Below are positions 16,187 to 25,004 of a stretch of 51,422 bases of DNA, one piece after another. The translations under genes were made by a program, and so were the position numbers. The DNA comes from Blautia sp. (GTDB taxonomy: Bacteria > Bacillota > Clostridia > Lachnospirales > Lachnospiraceae), in assembly GCA_021772055.1 (NCBI GenBank), contig JAETNR010000038.1:1-51422 (forward strand). The letters run 5' to 3'. Under the pieces are notes generated by a model. It had not been told where the DNA came from. It ran no database searches and saw only the letters and a program-made list of their open reading frames with translations. The stretch's first letter is position 1; each line of letters opens with the position of its first letter.

Positions 16187-16641
16187 TTATTTAATATAAA
16201 TCTGTACTTCATAGTTCCAGTGTAAAATGCCGGATACGACGATAAGCTGTACTGTGAATTGAGGGTTCAAACCATATTCCGTTTTTGCTTTATCGATCAA
16301 CTTGTCCAATGTGCTTTTTCTGTTTTCTTCGGTACAACTTGCACACAGGTATTTTCCTTTTGGCAATATTCTTAACCCGTCAATATCTGCATGACGAATA
16401 CAGACAGCAAAAAGTCTTGATAGACCTTTTTCGGTATAGATACCACCGGCTAAATTCTGAAAGGAAAACTGATCTTTCATAGTTCGATCTTGCCAACTGG
16501 ATTTTGGATTTACTGTATTGCAGGGCGGCAATTTTTTCATCTGCTTTTTTCTCTGCTTGTATTAAAAAATCTACAATTTTCTCAAGGTCGTCATATGCGC
16601 CTGTTTCGCCGCATCTCCGATTGAAAAATAGTTTTTTTCAT
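16187..16641 (-). pseudogene. Decayed MerR-type regulator with GyrI-like effector domain
   Basis: Reading leftward, ATG at 16641 is followed by seven A. One base later the frame encodes KNYFSIGDAAKQAHMT, the start of a MerR helix-turn-helix. The sequence then jumps directly to DLEKIVDFLIQAEKKADEKI, the helix after the DNA-binding domain. About 70-80 residues of the helix-turn-helix are therefore missing and the start is out of frame. The 117-residue frame at 16187-16540 holds the effector-binding part (GGIYTEKGLSRLFAVCIRHA to LHWNYEVQIYIK). It cannot act as a regulator. The family (multidrug or stress-responsive MerR proteins) is assigned from the sequence pattern. Confidence 0.7.
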
Positions 16642-16751
16642 ACTGATTTTACCTCTTAACTTTAATGGTACATTAAGGTTGATGCTATTATCATACTAAG
16701 TTCCAATATTCTATCGTAATTTCGTTAAAAGAATATAAAACAAGGGGCATA

Positions 16752-16905
16752 TTACCTTGCCCCTCTGTCCTTTGTCTGCTTGCTGATACTGTTATGCTTT
16801 TCTGATGCTTCCCTTTGCAGTATTGCAAGTTTATCCGACAGTTTTTCATCCTTATGCGATGGGGTGTCTAGCTTACCGTAGGCATTCTTCCAGATCCCCT
16901 TCCCC
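16752..16905 (-). other. Possible coding remnant of unknown origin
   Basis: On the minus strand, the last 45-50 codons before a stop at 16752 read as an uninterrupted charged peptide (SHKDEKLSDKLAILQREASE is part of it) with gene-like composition. There is no start or ribosome site, and upstream it runs into GC-rich sequence with an imperfect inverted repeat at 16899-16932. It could be the C-terminus of a gene from a mobile element. The rest of 16642-17039 holds only the rarA promoter. Confidence 0.3.
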
Positions 16906-16966
16906 GCCCCGTGTAATTTCACGGACGGGAAGCGACGGAAAACTAGGGAAAATATGTTATTGTAGG

Positions 16967-16994
16967 TTGCATTTCTGCGTGTGAATGGTATAAT
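16967..16994 (+). promoter_or_regulatory. Promoter of rarA
   Basis: TTGCAT at 16967-16972 and TATAAT at 16989-16994 are separated by 16 bp, about 45 bp before the start codon. Confidence 0.68.
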
Positions 16995-17039
16995 GGGGAA
17001 AGAGAACAAATGTACGCAGAATGAAATGGAGATTGATTT

Positions 17040-18356
17040 ATGGACTTGTTTGAATATGCGAAATCTAAAACTATGGAGAAGGAATCGCCCCTGGCGTCCA
17101 GGCTTCGGCCGGTGACTTTGGATGAAGTGGTGGGGCAGAAGCATATTGTTGGGAAAGATAAGCTGCTTTATCGGGCAATCAAGGCGGATAAGCTGACTTC
17201 TGTCATTTTCTACGGGCCTCCTGGAACAGGAAAGACCACTTTGGCAAAGGTAATCGCGAACACCACCAGTGCCAGCTTTACGCAGATCAATGCGACAGTT
17301 GCCGGGAAGAAAGATATGGAAGCTGTGGTGAAGCAGGCTCAGGATGAGCTTGGGATGTATGGGAAGAAGACGATCTTGTTCATAGATGAGATCCACCGGT
17401 TTAATAAAGGGCAGCAGGACTATTTATTGCCGTTTGTGGAGGACGGGACGATCGTTCTCATCGGGGCAACTACGGAGAACCCCTATTTTGAGGTGAACGG
17501 GGCGCTTCTTTCCAGATCCATTGTCTTTGAGCTGAAGGCGCTGGAGACAGAGGAGATTAAGGAACTGATCCTTCGGGCTGTGAATGATAAGGCGAAGGGG
17601 ATGGGAAACTACGGGGCTGTGATTGAGGAGGACGCCCTGGACTTTTTGGCGGATATGGCAGGAGGAGATGCCAGGAGTGCGCTGAATGCCATTGAGCTTG
17701 GCATTCTGACGACGCCCAAGAGTGAGGACGGGAAGATTCATATTACCCTGGAGGTGGCTTCGGAGTGTATTCAGAAGCGTGTGGTGCGGTATGATAAAAA
17801 CGGGGACAATCACTATGATATTATTTCTGCATTTATCAAGAGCATGAGAGGGTCTGATCCGGATGCTGCGGTGTACTATCTGGCGAAGATGCTTTATGCA
17901 GGGGAAGATGTGAAGTTCATTGCACGGCGTATCATGATCCTGGCGTCAGAGGATATCGGCAATGCGGATCCCCAGGCTCTTGTGGTGGCTGTGGCTGCGG
18001 CCCAGGCTGTGGAGCGGGTGGGAATGCCGGAATCCCAGATCATTTTGTCTCAGGCTGCTGCTTATATGGCATGTGCACCCAAGAGCAACGCGGCAGTGAA
18101 CGCCATCGGTGCAGCGATGGATTCTGTAAAAAGAACAAGGACTACAGTTCCTGTCCATCTGCAGGATGCCCACTATGGAGGGCATGAGAAGCTTGGCCAT
18201 GGAATCGGGTACCAATATGCCCATAATTTTCCCAATCATTATGTGGAACAGCAGTATCTTCCTACGGAAATTCTGGGAGAAAAATTCTATGAATTAAGTG
18301 ATATGGGATATGAGAAAACGCTGAAGGAGCATATGAGGAAAATCAAAGGAGAATAA
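17040..18356 (+). CDS. rarA: Replication-associated recombination protein RarA (MgsA family AAA ATPase)
   Basis: This 438-residue cytoplasmic AAA+ ATPase acts at stalled replication forks. It opens with PLASRLRPVTLDEVVGQKHI, followed by Walker A GPPGTGKTT (about residues 59-67) and Walker B ILFIDEIHRF. Sensor 1 is IGATTENP and an arginine-finger SRS follows. The C-terminal MgsA domain includes GSDPDAAVYYLAKML and the family ending YEKTLKEHMRKIKGE. Length and motifs are normal. It has its own promoter and ends before a symmetrical terminator shared with the convergent gene. It is a chromosomal housekeeping marker. Confidence 0.96.
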   Translation: MDLFEYAKSKTMEKESPLASRLRPVTLDEVVGQKHIVGKDKLLYRAIKADKLTSVIFYGPPGTGKTTLAKVIANTTSASFTQINATVAGKKDMEAVVKQAQDELGMYGKKTILFIDEIHRFNKGQQDYLLPFVEDGTIVLIGATTENPYFEVNGALLSRSIVFELKALETEEIKELILRAVNDKAKGMGNYGAVIEEDALDFLADMAGGDARSALNAIELGILTTPKSEDGKIHITLEVASECIQKRVVRYDKNGDNHYDIISAFIKSMRGSDPDAAVYYLAKMLYAGEDVKFIARRIMILASEDIGNADPQALVVAVAAAQAVERVGMPESQIILSQAAAYMACAPKSNAAVNAIGAAMDSVKRTRTTVPVHLQDAHYGGHEKLGHGIGYQYAHNFPNHYVEQQYLPTEILGEKFYELSDMGYEKTLKEHMRKIKGE

Positions 18357-18390
18357 GTCCGGCTGATTTATAGCAGCGGGAAACAGGAAT

Positions 18391-18418
18391 GGAGGAGCTT
18401 TTTTAAAAAAGCTCCTCC
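18391..18418. terminator. Perfect 28-bp palindromic bidirectional terminator
   Basis: Bases 18391-18404 and 18405-18418 are exact reverse complements (GGAGGAGC, six T, six A, GCTCCTCC). It sits between the convergent rarA and DUF4364 genes and carries T tracts in both directions. The DUF4364 stop codon (18403-18405) falls at the centre of symmetry. Confidence 0.85.
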
Positions 18419-18915
18419 ATAATCGTTGCATAAATATCCTGACTTTTCTGTGGCCAGTTGCGGCAGATGGATTTGGCGGTATCCCGGCTGGAAACTGAGA
18501 TATTGAGATCCAGCAGAGAAGAGTTATTCTCTATGAGCTGGCATCGCACTGCATAGCTGCCCTGGGGTGTTTCATAATAGTCCGCAGGGGTGAGGATCCG
18601 CTCCCGTGCGCGGCAGCCAAGGGCTTTCAGGTATTCCTGTACCTCCTGCTTAATGCCGGAAGAAAGTTCGTTTTCAAAATAGCTGAGAGTTTTGATGCCT
18701 TCTTCGGTAATGTGATAATATGAGGCATTGGAAATCGTCTGCATTTCCAGAAGATCCGCTTCCACCAGCTCGGAAACAGCCTGCTGTAGATGAAAATAAT
18801 TGGTATATTCCCGGTCAAGGATAAACTCGGAAATCTGGGAATTGGTCAGGTCTTTCTCAGAATTCTGGAGCATATAAAGCACGATCAATTTATACGTTGT
18901 AAATGGTGCTGCCAT
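18403..18915 (-). CDS. DUF4364 family protein
   Basis: This protein of about 170 residues is common in Lachnospiraceae. The N-terminal half looks like a winged helix (FTTYKLIVLYMLQNSEKDLT, then NYFHLQQAVSELVEADLLEM and ASYYHITEEG), suggesting a DNA-binding or regulatory role. The C-terminal half is a small beta-rich domain ending DIYATIMEELF. The start at 18915 is chosen because AAAGGAGG lies 7 bases before it; an in-frame ATG seven codons earlier has no ribosome site. The 5' end overlaps the stop of the upstream radical SAM gene by 26 bp, so the two are translationally linked. Its true function is not known. Confidence 0.87.
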   Translation of the reverse strand: MAAPFTTYKLIVLYMLQNSEKDLTNSQISEFILDREYTNYFHLQQAVSELVEADLLEMQTISNASYYHITEEGIKTLSYFENELSSGIKQEVQEYLKALGCRARERILTPADYYETPQGSYAVRCQLIENNSSLLDLNISVSSRDTAKSICRNWPQKSQDIYATIMEELF

Positions 18916-19906
18916 TGCTTGCCTCCTTTTTTGCATGCCAATATTGCTTTCCCTGAAAGCTTTGGCGCTCCTTCATACGATGATGGAGGAGATTTAAGAC
19001 CTCTCTTTTGCGGCTGGCCCATAATGGGGCAATCAATAAATCTCTGGGCCCGTCCCCTGTTATACGGTGAATGACAATGGAAGGAGACAGGTGCTCCAGA
19101 CAGTCGATCAGCAGATCCAGATATTCTTCTCTTTCATATACCCGGAAAAGACCTTTCTCGTAGTCCAGGGCCAGATCAGTTCCGGACAGGACATGAAGAA
19201 GCTGCAGTTTAATGCCCTGAATATCCATGCCATTGAGATAATCCATAGTACCGAGGATGTCCGCCGGTGTCTCGCCGGGAAGGCCGAGAATGGTATGAAC
19301 AATGACTTCCAGGCCCCTTTTGCGAAGTTCCCTTACCGCCTGTTCGAAACAGGACAGGGGATAACCTCTTCGGATATACTGTGTGGTACGTTCGTGAATG
19401 GTCTGCAGCCCAAGCTCCACCCAGACGGGCTTTTGCTTGTTCAGGAATTCCAAAAGGGCAAGAACCTCCGTCCCCAGACAATCCGGCCTGGTTCCTATGG
19501 AAAGTGCTACGACAGAAGGATGATTGATGGCTTCTGTAAAAATTTTTCTTAAATATTCCAAAGGAGCATAGGTATTGGTGTAGGCCTGAAAATACGCAAT
19601 GTATTTCCGAATAGGCCGCTTGCCGGAAAGAATGGCAATCTGGCTGTTGATCTGCTCTGTAATGGACAGAGAAGCATCTGCGGCAAAATCACCGCTGCCT
19701 CCTTCGCTGCAAAAGATACAACCACGGCGGCCAATGGTGCCATCCCGGTTGGGACAGGACATGCCGCCGTTTAAAGTTACTTTATAAACTTTTTCCCCGA
19801 AACGCTCCCGGAGCATATAATCCAGGGAGTGATAGGGTTTGTCATTCCATTTCATTGGAAATGGTTCTGTGAAGCTGTTATAAGGATATGCATCCGTCTG
19901 CTCCAT
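18890..19906 (-). CDS. TIGR01212-family radical SAM protein (YtqA/YhcC type)
   Basis: This 338-residue protein of the radical SAM superfamily has a cluster-binding cysteine motif in the form seen in the YtqA/YhcC family (GMSCPNRDGTIGRRGCIFC, with spacing C-x11-C-x2-C). GGSGDFA, YFQAYTNTYAPLEYLRKIF and the strand VIVHTILGLPGETP are family-typical. Further barrel sequence includes GIKLQLLHVLSGTDLALDY and HRITGDGP. The protein is complete. Some relatives have been linked to tRNA modification, but the reaction is not established from this sequence. It is encoded between the YesL-like and DUF4364 genes, overlapping the former by 1 bp. Confidence 0.92.
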   Translation of the reverse strand: MEQTDAYPYNSFTEPFPMKWNDKPYHSLDYMLRERFGEKVYKVTLNGGMSCPNRDGTIGRRGCIFCSEGGSGDFAADASLSITEQINSQIAILSGKRPIRKYIAYFQAYTNTYAPLEYLRKIFTEAINHPSVVALSIGTRPDCLGTEVLALLEFLNKQKPVWVELGLQTIHERTTQYIRRGYPLSCFEQAVRELRKRGLEVIVHTILGLPGETPADILGTMDYLNGMDIQGIKLQLLHVLSGTDLALDYEKGLFRVYEREEYLDLLIDCLEHLSPSIVIHRITGDGPRDLLIAPLWASRKREVLNLLHHRMKERQSFQGKQYWHAKKEASNGSTIYNV

Positions 19907-20694
19907 TATGCCTCATCTCCGTGATTTTCAGGAGACGCAGCCGTGACAGATGACGTTTCTTTATCGGCACCTCCAGAGACGTTTTCCTCATTTTCCGGAT
20001 CCGCCAGTGAATCCAGTGCCTGCAGAGAAGCTTCGATAGAATCCGGGTCTGTATCCTCACTTTCGTCCTTAGGAATATAATGATCAAATATTTTCACAAA
20101 GAAAAAGGAGTTGCAGTAGGCAACTGTGGAAAATCCCAAGAGAATCAGAATCATCATCACAGTGGACATGATCTTGGCATCCGGAATAAACATCAGTGCG
20201 AAGGGAATCGCAGAAATCACGATCATCAGTATCGTATAAGGCAGATGCCGGATGGACATCAAAAACGCATTGGTGAAAGTTGCCTTTATGGTATTGTAAA
20301 ATTTCGATAAAATCGGATAAATATACATGAAAATCATCAGATACAGGATCAAAAAGGCCAGGAATACGACGAACAGGCCTCTGTACAGGTTCCCTTCCAT
20401 CTGATTTACAATGCGGATGTCAAAAAACAGCAGCAGGGCTGTCACCATCATAATAAGATGAATAATCGTAGCCTGCTTGAAATTTTCTTTAAAAGATTTA
20501 AAAAATCCTTTGACAATGTAAGATTCTTCATTCCGGGCCATCTTTAAGGTGACATAGAACATTGCAGTGATAGAAGCTCCCGCAGTGACAATGGGAATGC
20601 AGCAGGCAATGCACAGCAGGTTTAAAATAATTAGGTCTGCCACCCTTCCCATAAAGACGAAGAATTTATTGTCCATGTTAAAAATACGATCCAT
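19906..20694 (-). CDS. YesL/DUF624-like membrane protein
   Basis: This 262-residue integral membrane protein has five or six hydrophobic segments. The first part, FFVFMGRVADLIILNLLCIA followed by IPIVTAGASITAMFYVTLKM, is typical of the YesL (DUF624) family. The family is often found near sugar-uptake loci. Here it has an acidic C-terminal tail of about 60 residues rich in Asp, Glu and Ser. Its stop shares one base with the ATG of the following radical SAM gene. The function is unknown. Divergent upstream DNA (20695-20867) holds the promoter of the XylFII-like gene. Confidence 0.85.
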   Translation of the reverse strand: MDRIFNMDNKFFVFMGRVADLIILNLLCIACCIPIVTAGASITAMFYVTLKMARNEESYIVKGFFKSFKENFKQATIIHLIMMVTALLLFFDIRIVNQMEGNLYRGLFVVFLAFLILYLMIFMYIYPILSKFYNTIKATFTNAFLMSIRHLPYTILMIVISAIPFALMFIPDAKIMSTVMMILILLGFSTVAYCNSFFFVKIFDHYIPKDESEDTDPDSIEASLQALDSLADPENEENVSGGADKETSSVTAASPENHGDEA

Positions 20695-20810
20695 AGTGTT
20701 ACTTCCTTTCTAAACTCTATCTGAGAATATGAGAATATATTGTTAAAGAATAGTATATCGAAAAAGCTCATAAAAAGCAATTTCAAAATACATAGAATCG
20801 GAAATTTTTA

Positions 20811-20838
20811 TTGAGTTACGGAAAAGCTCTGTTATAAT
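20811..20838 (+). promoter_or_regulatory. Promoter of the sugar-sensing operon
   Basis: TTGAGT at 20811-20816 and a perfect TATAAT at 20833-20838 are separated by 16 bp, about 30 bp before the first start codon. Confidence 0.68.
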
Positions 20839-20867
20839 AAGAGAAGGTCCTGCCGAAACAGGAAGAA

Positions 20868-21917
20868 ATGAGGACGGAAAAGAGAAATCATATGAAAAAG
20901 CAGAAAATTCATAAAGAAATCCTGCTGATCCTTCTGGCTGTGATCATTGGAGGCCTTTTTATGGCGCTGCTGACCTTCTATTACGGAAGGATCATGGAAA
21001 ATGCAGGAGTCTCTGCAAATGAACTGACTCATGTATACCGGTATCAGTACGAAATGATCGTAGACAGCCGGAATCGTACCTTCTGGGAGGCGGTTTATGA
21101 AAATGCCAGAAAAGAAGCCCTGGCCCACGATGCGGTTCTGGAGCTTAAAGGGAGCGAGAGTGCTGCGGATTACAGCAAGGCGGATTACATGGATATGAGT
21201 ATTGCCGCTAAAGCAGACGGCATTATTCTGGAGTATAACGGAGAAGAAGGGCTCCAGGAGAAGATTAATGAGGCAGTGAACAAGGGGATTCCGGTGGTGA
21301 CCATTGTAAATGATGCTCCCAGAAGCTTTCGCCAGTCTTTTGTAGGCATTAATGACTATCAGCTTGGGCAGACATACGGTGAACAGGTGGCAGACCTTGT
21401 GGACGACCATACGGAAAGGATCCTGGTGCTTTTAAACAGGGAGCAGGAGCTTGGGCAGAATCAGCTTTACCGCCAGATATACAGCGCAGTGGAAAATAAA
21501 GAAAGTGCGGACCGTAAGATCCGGATTCAGTCCCAGAATATTATGTCCCAGAGCCAGTTTGATACGGAGGAAGCCATCCGCAGTATTTTTCAGTCACCGG
21601 AAGGCCCGCCGGAAATTCTGGTATGCATGGATGAGGTCACAACGGAATGCGCTTACCAGGCAATGATCGATTTTAATCTGGTAGGAGAAGTGAAGATCAT
21701 CGGATATTATACCTCAAAAACCATTATGGATGGAGTCAAAAAAGGGCTGATTCCTGTAACTTTGTCCATGGATGTGGAGCAGATCGGAGCTTACAGCATT
21801 GAAGCGCTGACCGAATACCTGGAAGTGGGACGTGCCAACTCCTATTATACCGTTGACATGGATGTAATCACCGGAGATAACTGGAAGCAGCAGGAGAAAG
21901 AATATGGAGAACAGTAA
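20868..21917 (+). CDS. Membrane-anchored sugar-binding sensor protein (XylFII-like)
   Basis: This 349-residue periplasmic-binding-type protein (type 1 fold) is tethered by one N-terminal membrane segment (about residues 18-38) with no lipobox. Binding-domain hallmarks are AAKADGIILEYNGEEGLQEK, NKGIPVVTIVNDAP and VGINDYQLGQTYGEQVADL. It overlaps a LytS/YesM-type kinase gene by 14 bp and precedes a YesN regulator, with an XylFGH-like transporter beyond. This is the order known for the XylFII-LytS-YesN xylose sensor of Clostridium beijerinckii. It is therefore probably an extracellular sugar receptor that signals through the kinase rather than feeding a transporter. An in-frame ATG at 20892 is an alternative start. 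The ligand is not certain. Confidence 0.82.
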   Translation: MRTEKRNHMKKQKIHKEILLILLAVIIGGLFMALLTFYYGRIMENAGVSANELTHVYRYQYEMIVDSRNRTFWEAVYENARKEALAHDAVLELKGSESAADYSKADYMDMSIAAKADGIILEYNGEEGLQEKINEAVNKGIPVVTIVNDAPRSFRQSFVGINDYQLGQTYGEQVADLVDDHTERILVLLNREQELGQNQLYRQIYSAVENKESADRKIRIQSQNIMSQSQFDTEEAIRSIFQSPEGPPEILVCMDEVTTECAYQAMIDFNLVGEVKIIGYYTSKTIMDGVKKGLIPVTLSMDVEQIGAYSIEALTEYLEVGRANSYYTVDMDVITGDNWKQQEKEYGEQ

Positions 21918-23433
21918 ACGAAGATTCCGGTGGCGGGATATGCCTCTGGCTGGAAAGGTGCTCTTTCAGGTGGGAATGGTGGCTGTTATTTTGTTCAGTA
22001 CCAATATTCTCATGTACTGGCAGATGAATAAAACCATGCAGAGACTTGACACGGTTTATGCAAGCAACGTAGACCTTACGGAGCTTGCGGAATCCCTGGA
22101 AGCAGTGCAGATGGACATGTACAGCTATCTGACTGTAAAAACCTCAGATTCGCTGGAAAACTATTATCGGAGCGAAGAGAAATACAGAACTCTTTTGGAA
22201 CGGCTCAATGAACAGGTCATGGAAAATCCGGTGAAACTCCTGGAAAAAAATATCCGCAAAATGTCCGAGACCTATCTGGACTATACAGCAGAAACCGTGC
22301 TTGCCAAACGAGGCAGAAATGTGGAAAAATATAAGGACTCTTATACAGAGACTTTAGAGATGTACCGCTATTTAAATACCTATATTTCAGAGCTGAATGT
22401 ACAGCAGTTTAAAAACAACTCCGCAAGCTACCAGACCCTCCAAAACGCCATCCGCTATATGGAAGTGGCAAGTACCCTGATGCTGGTTCTGATGATGGGG
22501 GTCTGTATTATGATGCTCTATTATATGATAAAAGGCGTAGTAGCCCCTCTCTCAGGACTTGCTGCAACCGCAAATCTGGTAGGCCAGGCAAATTTTAACG
22601 TAAAAATGCCGCCCACAGATGCCAATGATGAGGTTGGGGTTGTAACAAGAGCATTTAATACCATGGTTTCCAGCTTGGAAGAGTATATGAAGCTTACCAA
22701 GGAAAATATGGAAAAGGAACAGGCTATGGTGGAGCGGGAGCTTCTTATGGAAAATCATTTAAAAGAAGCCCAACTGAAATACCTTCAGTCACAGATCAAC
22801 CCCCATTTTCTCTTTAATTCCTTAAATGCAGGTGCCCAGCTTGCCATGATGGAGGACGCAGAGAAAACCAGCATATTTGTGGAGCGCATGGCAGATTTTT
22901 TTCGTTATAATGTAAAAAAAGGCAGCGAGGATGCGACGCTTCGGGAGGAAGTGGAGGCAGTAGAAAACTATATTTATATCCTGAATGTGCGCTTTTCCGG
23001 AGATATCCATTTTACAACAGAGGTGGAAGAGGATGTGCTGGATGTAAAAGTTCCCAGCATGATCCTGCAGCCGATTGTGGAAAATGCCGTAAACCACGGA
23101 ATCCGAAATATTGATTGGGAAGGCTCTATCTATCTTGGAATCAGGCGGGAGGACACCCGGATTAAAATCAGTGTAAAGGATAACGGAAAAGGAATTCCAA
23201 AGGAACGGATCCGGCAGATTTTAAGCGGAGAAATTAAAAGTGGGGAAGAACAGGGAGATTCTACGGGGATTGGAATGAACAATGTGATCAGCAGACTGGA
23301 GCTTTATTATGATCAGAAGGATCTCATGACCATTGAGAGCCCGGGAGAAGATCAGGGAACGGAAGTAATCATTGCAATACCTGTGAATGAGCAGAAAGGG
23401 AACGAATATGTATCGGATCTTACTTGCAGATGA
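21904..23433 (+). CDS. LytS/YesM-family sensor histidine kinase
   Basis: This 509-residue membrane kinase has segment 1 at about residues 18-38, a helical extracytoplasmic region of about 140 residues and segment 2 at about 182-205. A HAMP linker is followed by a coiled coil (about 255-290). The His_kinase domain has the phospho-acceptor His301 in SQINPHFLFNSLN, and the HATPase domain has PIVENAVNHGI and DNGKGI, ending TEVIIAIPV. The extracytoplasmic region is short and has no cache fold, which fits partnership with the binding protein encoded just upstream. The gene overlaps the response regulator by 26 bp. A frame-independent AGGAGAAAG site precedes the ATG. Confidence 0.93.
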   Translation: MENSKRRFRWRDMPLAGKVLFQVGMVAVILFSTNILMYWQMNKTMQRLDTVYASNVDLTELAESLEAVQMDMYSYLTVKTSDSLENYYRSEEKYRTLLERLNEQVMENPVKLLEKNIRKMSETYLDYTAETVLAKRGRNVEKYKDSYTETLEMYRYLNTYISELNVQQFKNNSASYQTLQNAIRYMEVASTLMLVLMMGVCIMMLYYMIKGVVAPLSGLAATANLVGQANFNVKMPPTDANDEVGVVTRAFNTMVSSLEEYMKLTKENMEKEQAMVERELLMENHLKEAQLKYLQSQINPHFLFNSLNAGAQLAMMEDAEKTSIFVERMADFFRYNVKKGSEDATLREEVEAVENYIYILNVRFSGDIHFTTEVEEDVLDVKVPSMILQPIVENAVNHGIRNIDWEGSIYLGIRREDTRIKISVKDNGKGIPKERIRQILSGEIKSGEEQGDSTGIGMNNVISRLELYYDQKDLMTIESPGEDQGTEVIIAIPVNEQKGNEYVSDLTCR

Positions 23434-25003
23434 TGAAGGCATTATGCTGGAATCACTGAAAAATATCATTACAAGCAACTACGGGAATGCGTGCGAAATT
23501 GTCTTTGCCAAAACAGGCAGGGCAGTGGTGGAACAGGCGGAGAGCTTCCGGCCGGATATTGCCTTTGTGGATATCCAGATGCCCGGTTTAAGCGGCATAC
23601 AGGCTATGCAGGAAATACGGAAATTCAATAAAACTACCATTTTTATTGTGATTTCCGCATATGACAAATTTCACTACGCTCAGGAATCTATTAATCTGGG
23701 GGTATTGGAATATCTTACAAAGCCTGTGAACAAAAAGAAAATCCTGGAGGCCTGCTCTAAAGCCATGCAGTTGGTGGATGAAGCCCGCAGCAGGCGGAGT
23801 GACGACCTGAAGATCCGGGAAAAGCTGGAAACGGTAGTTCCCATGATCGAGTCCGGTTACATTTATAATCTGCTTCTTCAGGATGAATTTCATACATACC
23901 AGAGCAATTACAGAGAACTTCTGAATATTGAAAAAAAATACGCCTTTATGGCTGTGGTGGAGTTCGGGGATAGCCTGGAGGACGGAATCCTCACCAATGC
24001 TGTGGGAGCCAGCGTCCGGGCGAGCCGCTTTTATCCGGAATTCCGGGAGATCACCAAGGGATTTTTTGACTGCCTTGTAGGGCCGGTAATGGGAAACTGC
24101 ATTGTGATCCTGGTTCCCCATGAAACAGGAAGTGTGGAGTATGAGGAGCGCGTGGAGATCGTAACCAGAATGCGCAATCTGATCCATAAGCTGGAGCAGC
24201 GCATTGAAAGCAAGTTCCGGGGAGGAATCGGCAGGGTGCGCCTTCTGGAAGAGGTGAAGGACTCCTACAGGGAGGCGCTCCGTGCACTTCGGGAAGGGAA
24301 CAGCCATGTAGTGCATATCAATGATATCCCCAGTGTGCAGGATTATGACGGGGAATACCCTCTGGAACTGGAAAATCAATATTTCCAGAGAACCATCGAG
24401 GCGGATTATGCAGGAAGCAGGGAAGCAGCAAACCGGTTTTTTAACTGGATGGAGACCAATTACAGCGACTACCGGCGTGATATTGAAATTAAGGTTCTGG
24501 AGCTTGTGATGCGGGTGGAATATACCGCTTTTTTCAAGGGAAGTATGAAATACGGATTCCGGTACAGAGAAAACTATCTTAAGGAGGTTCAGTCCTGCCC
24601 GGATTATGAGGCACTTCGGAGATGGTTCCTGGAAAAGACGGATGCTGTCTGCAGAGGAATGGCCACTACGAAGGAAAAAGAGTCCGAGTCCGTGGTGGCC
24701 AGGGCAAAAGCTTACATTGATGAAAATTACCAGAAGGATATTTCCCTGGATGAGGTATCCAGACTGGTAGACATTAGTCCCTATTATTTCAGCAAGCTGT
24801 TTAAGCAGGAACAGGGAGAGAATTTTATTGAATATCTTACAAGGATCCGCATGCAGAAGGCGCGGCAGCTTTTAAAAAATCCGAATTACAGCATTAAAGA
24901 AATCTGTGTAATGAGCGGTTACAGCGATCCGAATTATTTCAGCAGGATATTCAAAAAATACGAAGGAATGACTCCAAGTGAATACAGAGAAAGGTTGGGC
25001 TGA
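23408..25003 (+). CDS. YesN-family response regulator with AraC DNA-binding domain
   Basis: This roughly 531-residue response regulator has an N-terminal receiver domain with acidic pocket ADDEG, phospho-acceptor Asp55 in FVDIQMPG and Lys in LTKPVNKKK. A central region of about 270 residues is of the YesN type. The C-terminal AraC domain has two helix-turn-helices around ISLDEVSRLVDISPYYFSKLF and SIKEICVMSGYSDPNYFSRIF, and ends GMTPSEYRERLG. ATG 23408 is chosen over the earlier in-frame codon at 23387 because GAAAGGGA lies 7 bp upstream and the receiver domain starts there. Its likely targets are the downstream transporter genes at 26264-30140. Confidence 0.93.
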   Translation: MYRILLADDEGIMLESLKNIITSNYGNACEIVFAKTGRAVVEQAESFRPDIAFVDIQMPGLSGIQAMQEIRKFNKTTIFIVISAYDKFHYAQESINLGVLEYLTKPVNKKKILEACSKAMQLVDEARSRRSDDLKIREKLETVVPMIESGYIYNLLLQDEFHTYQSNYRELLNIEKKYAFMAVVEFGDSLEDGILTNAVGASVRASRFYPEFREITKGFFDCLVGPVMGNCIVILVPHETGSVEYEERVEIVTRMRNLIHKLEQRIESKFRGGIGRVRLLEEVKDSYREALRALREGNSHVVHINDIPSVQDYDGEYPLELENQYFQRTIEADYAGSREAANRFFNWMETNYSDYRRDIEIKVLELVMRVEYTAFFKGSMKYGFRYRENYLKEVQSCPDYEALRRWFLEKTDAVCRGMATTKEKESESVVARAKAYIDENYQKDISLDEVSRLVDISPYYFSKLFKQEQGENFIEYLTRIRMQKARQLLKNPNYSIKEICVMSGYSDPNYFSRIFKKYEGMTPSEYRERLG

Positions 25004-25004
25004 T

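Noticed and set aside
15896..16225. A 109-codon open frame inside the large palindrome
   Set aside because: It is a by-product of the inverted repeat: nearly the same peptide is encoded on the opposite strand. It has no ribosome site.
16752..17396. A 214-codon minus-strand gene overlapping rarA
   Set aside because: Most of the frame lies antisense to rarA. Only its last 50 codons, outside rarA, look possibly coding, and these are listed as a weak remnant.
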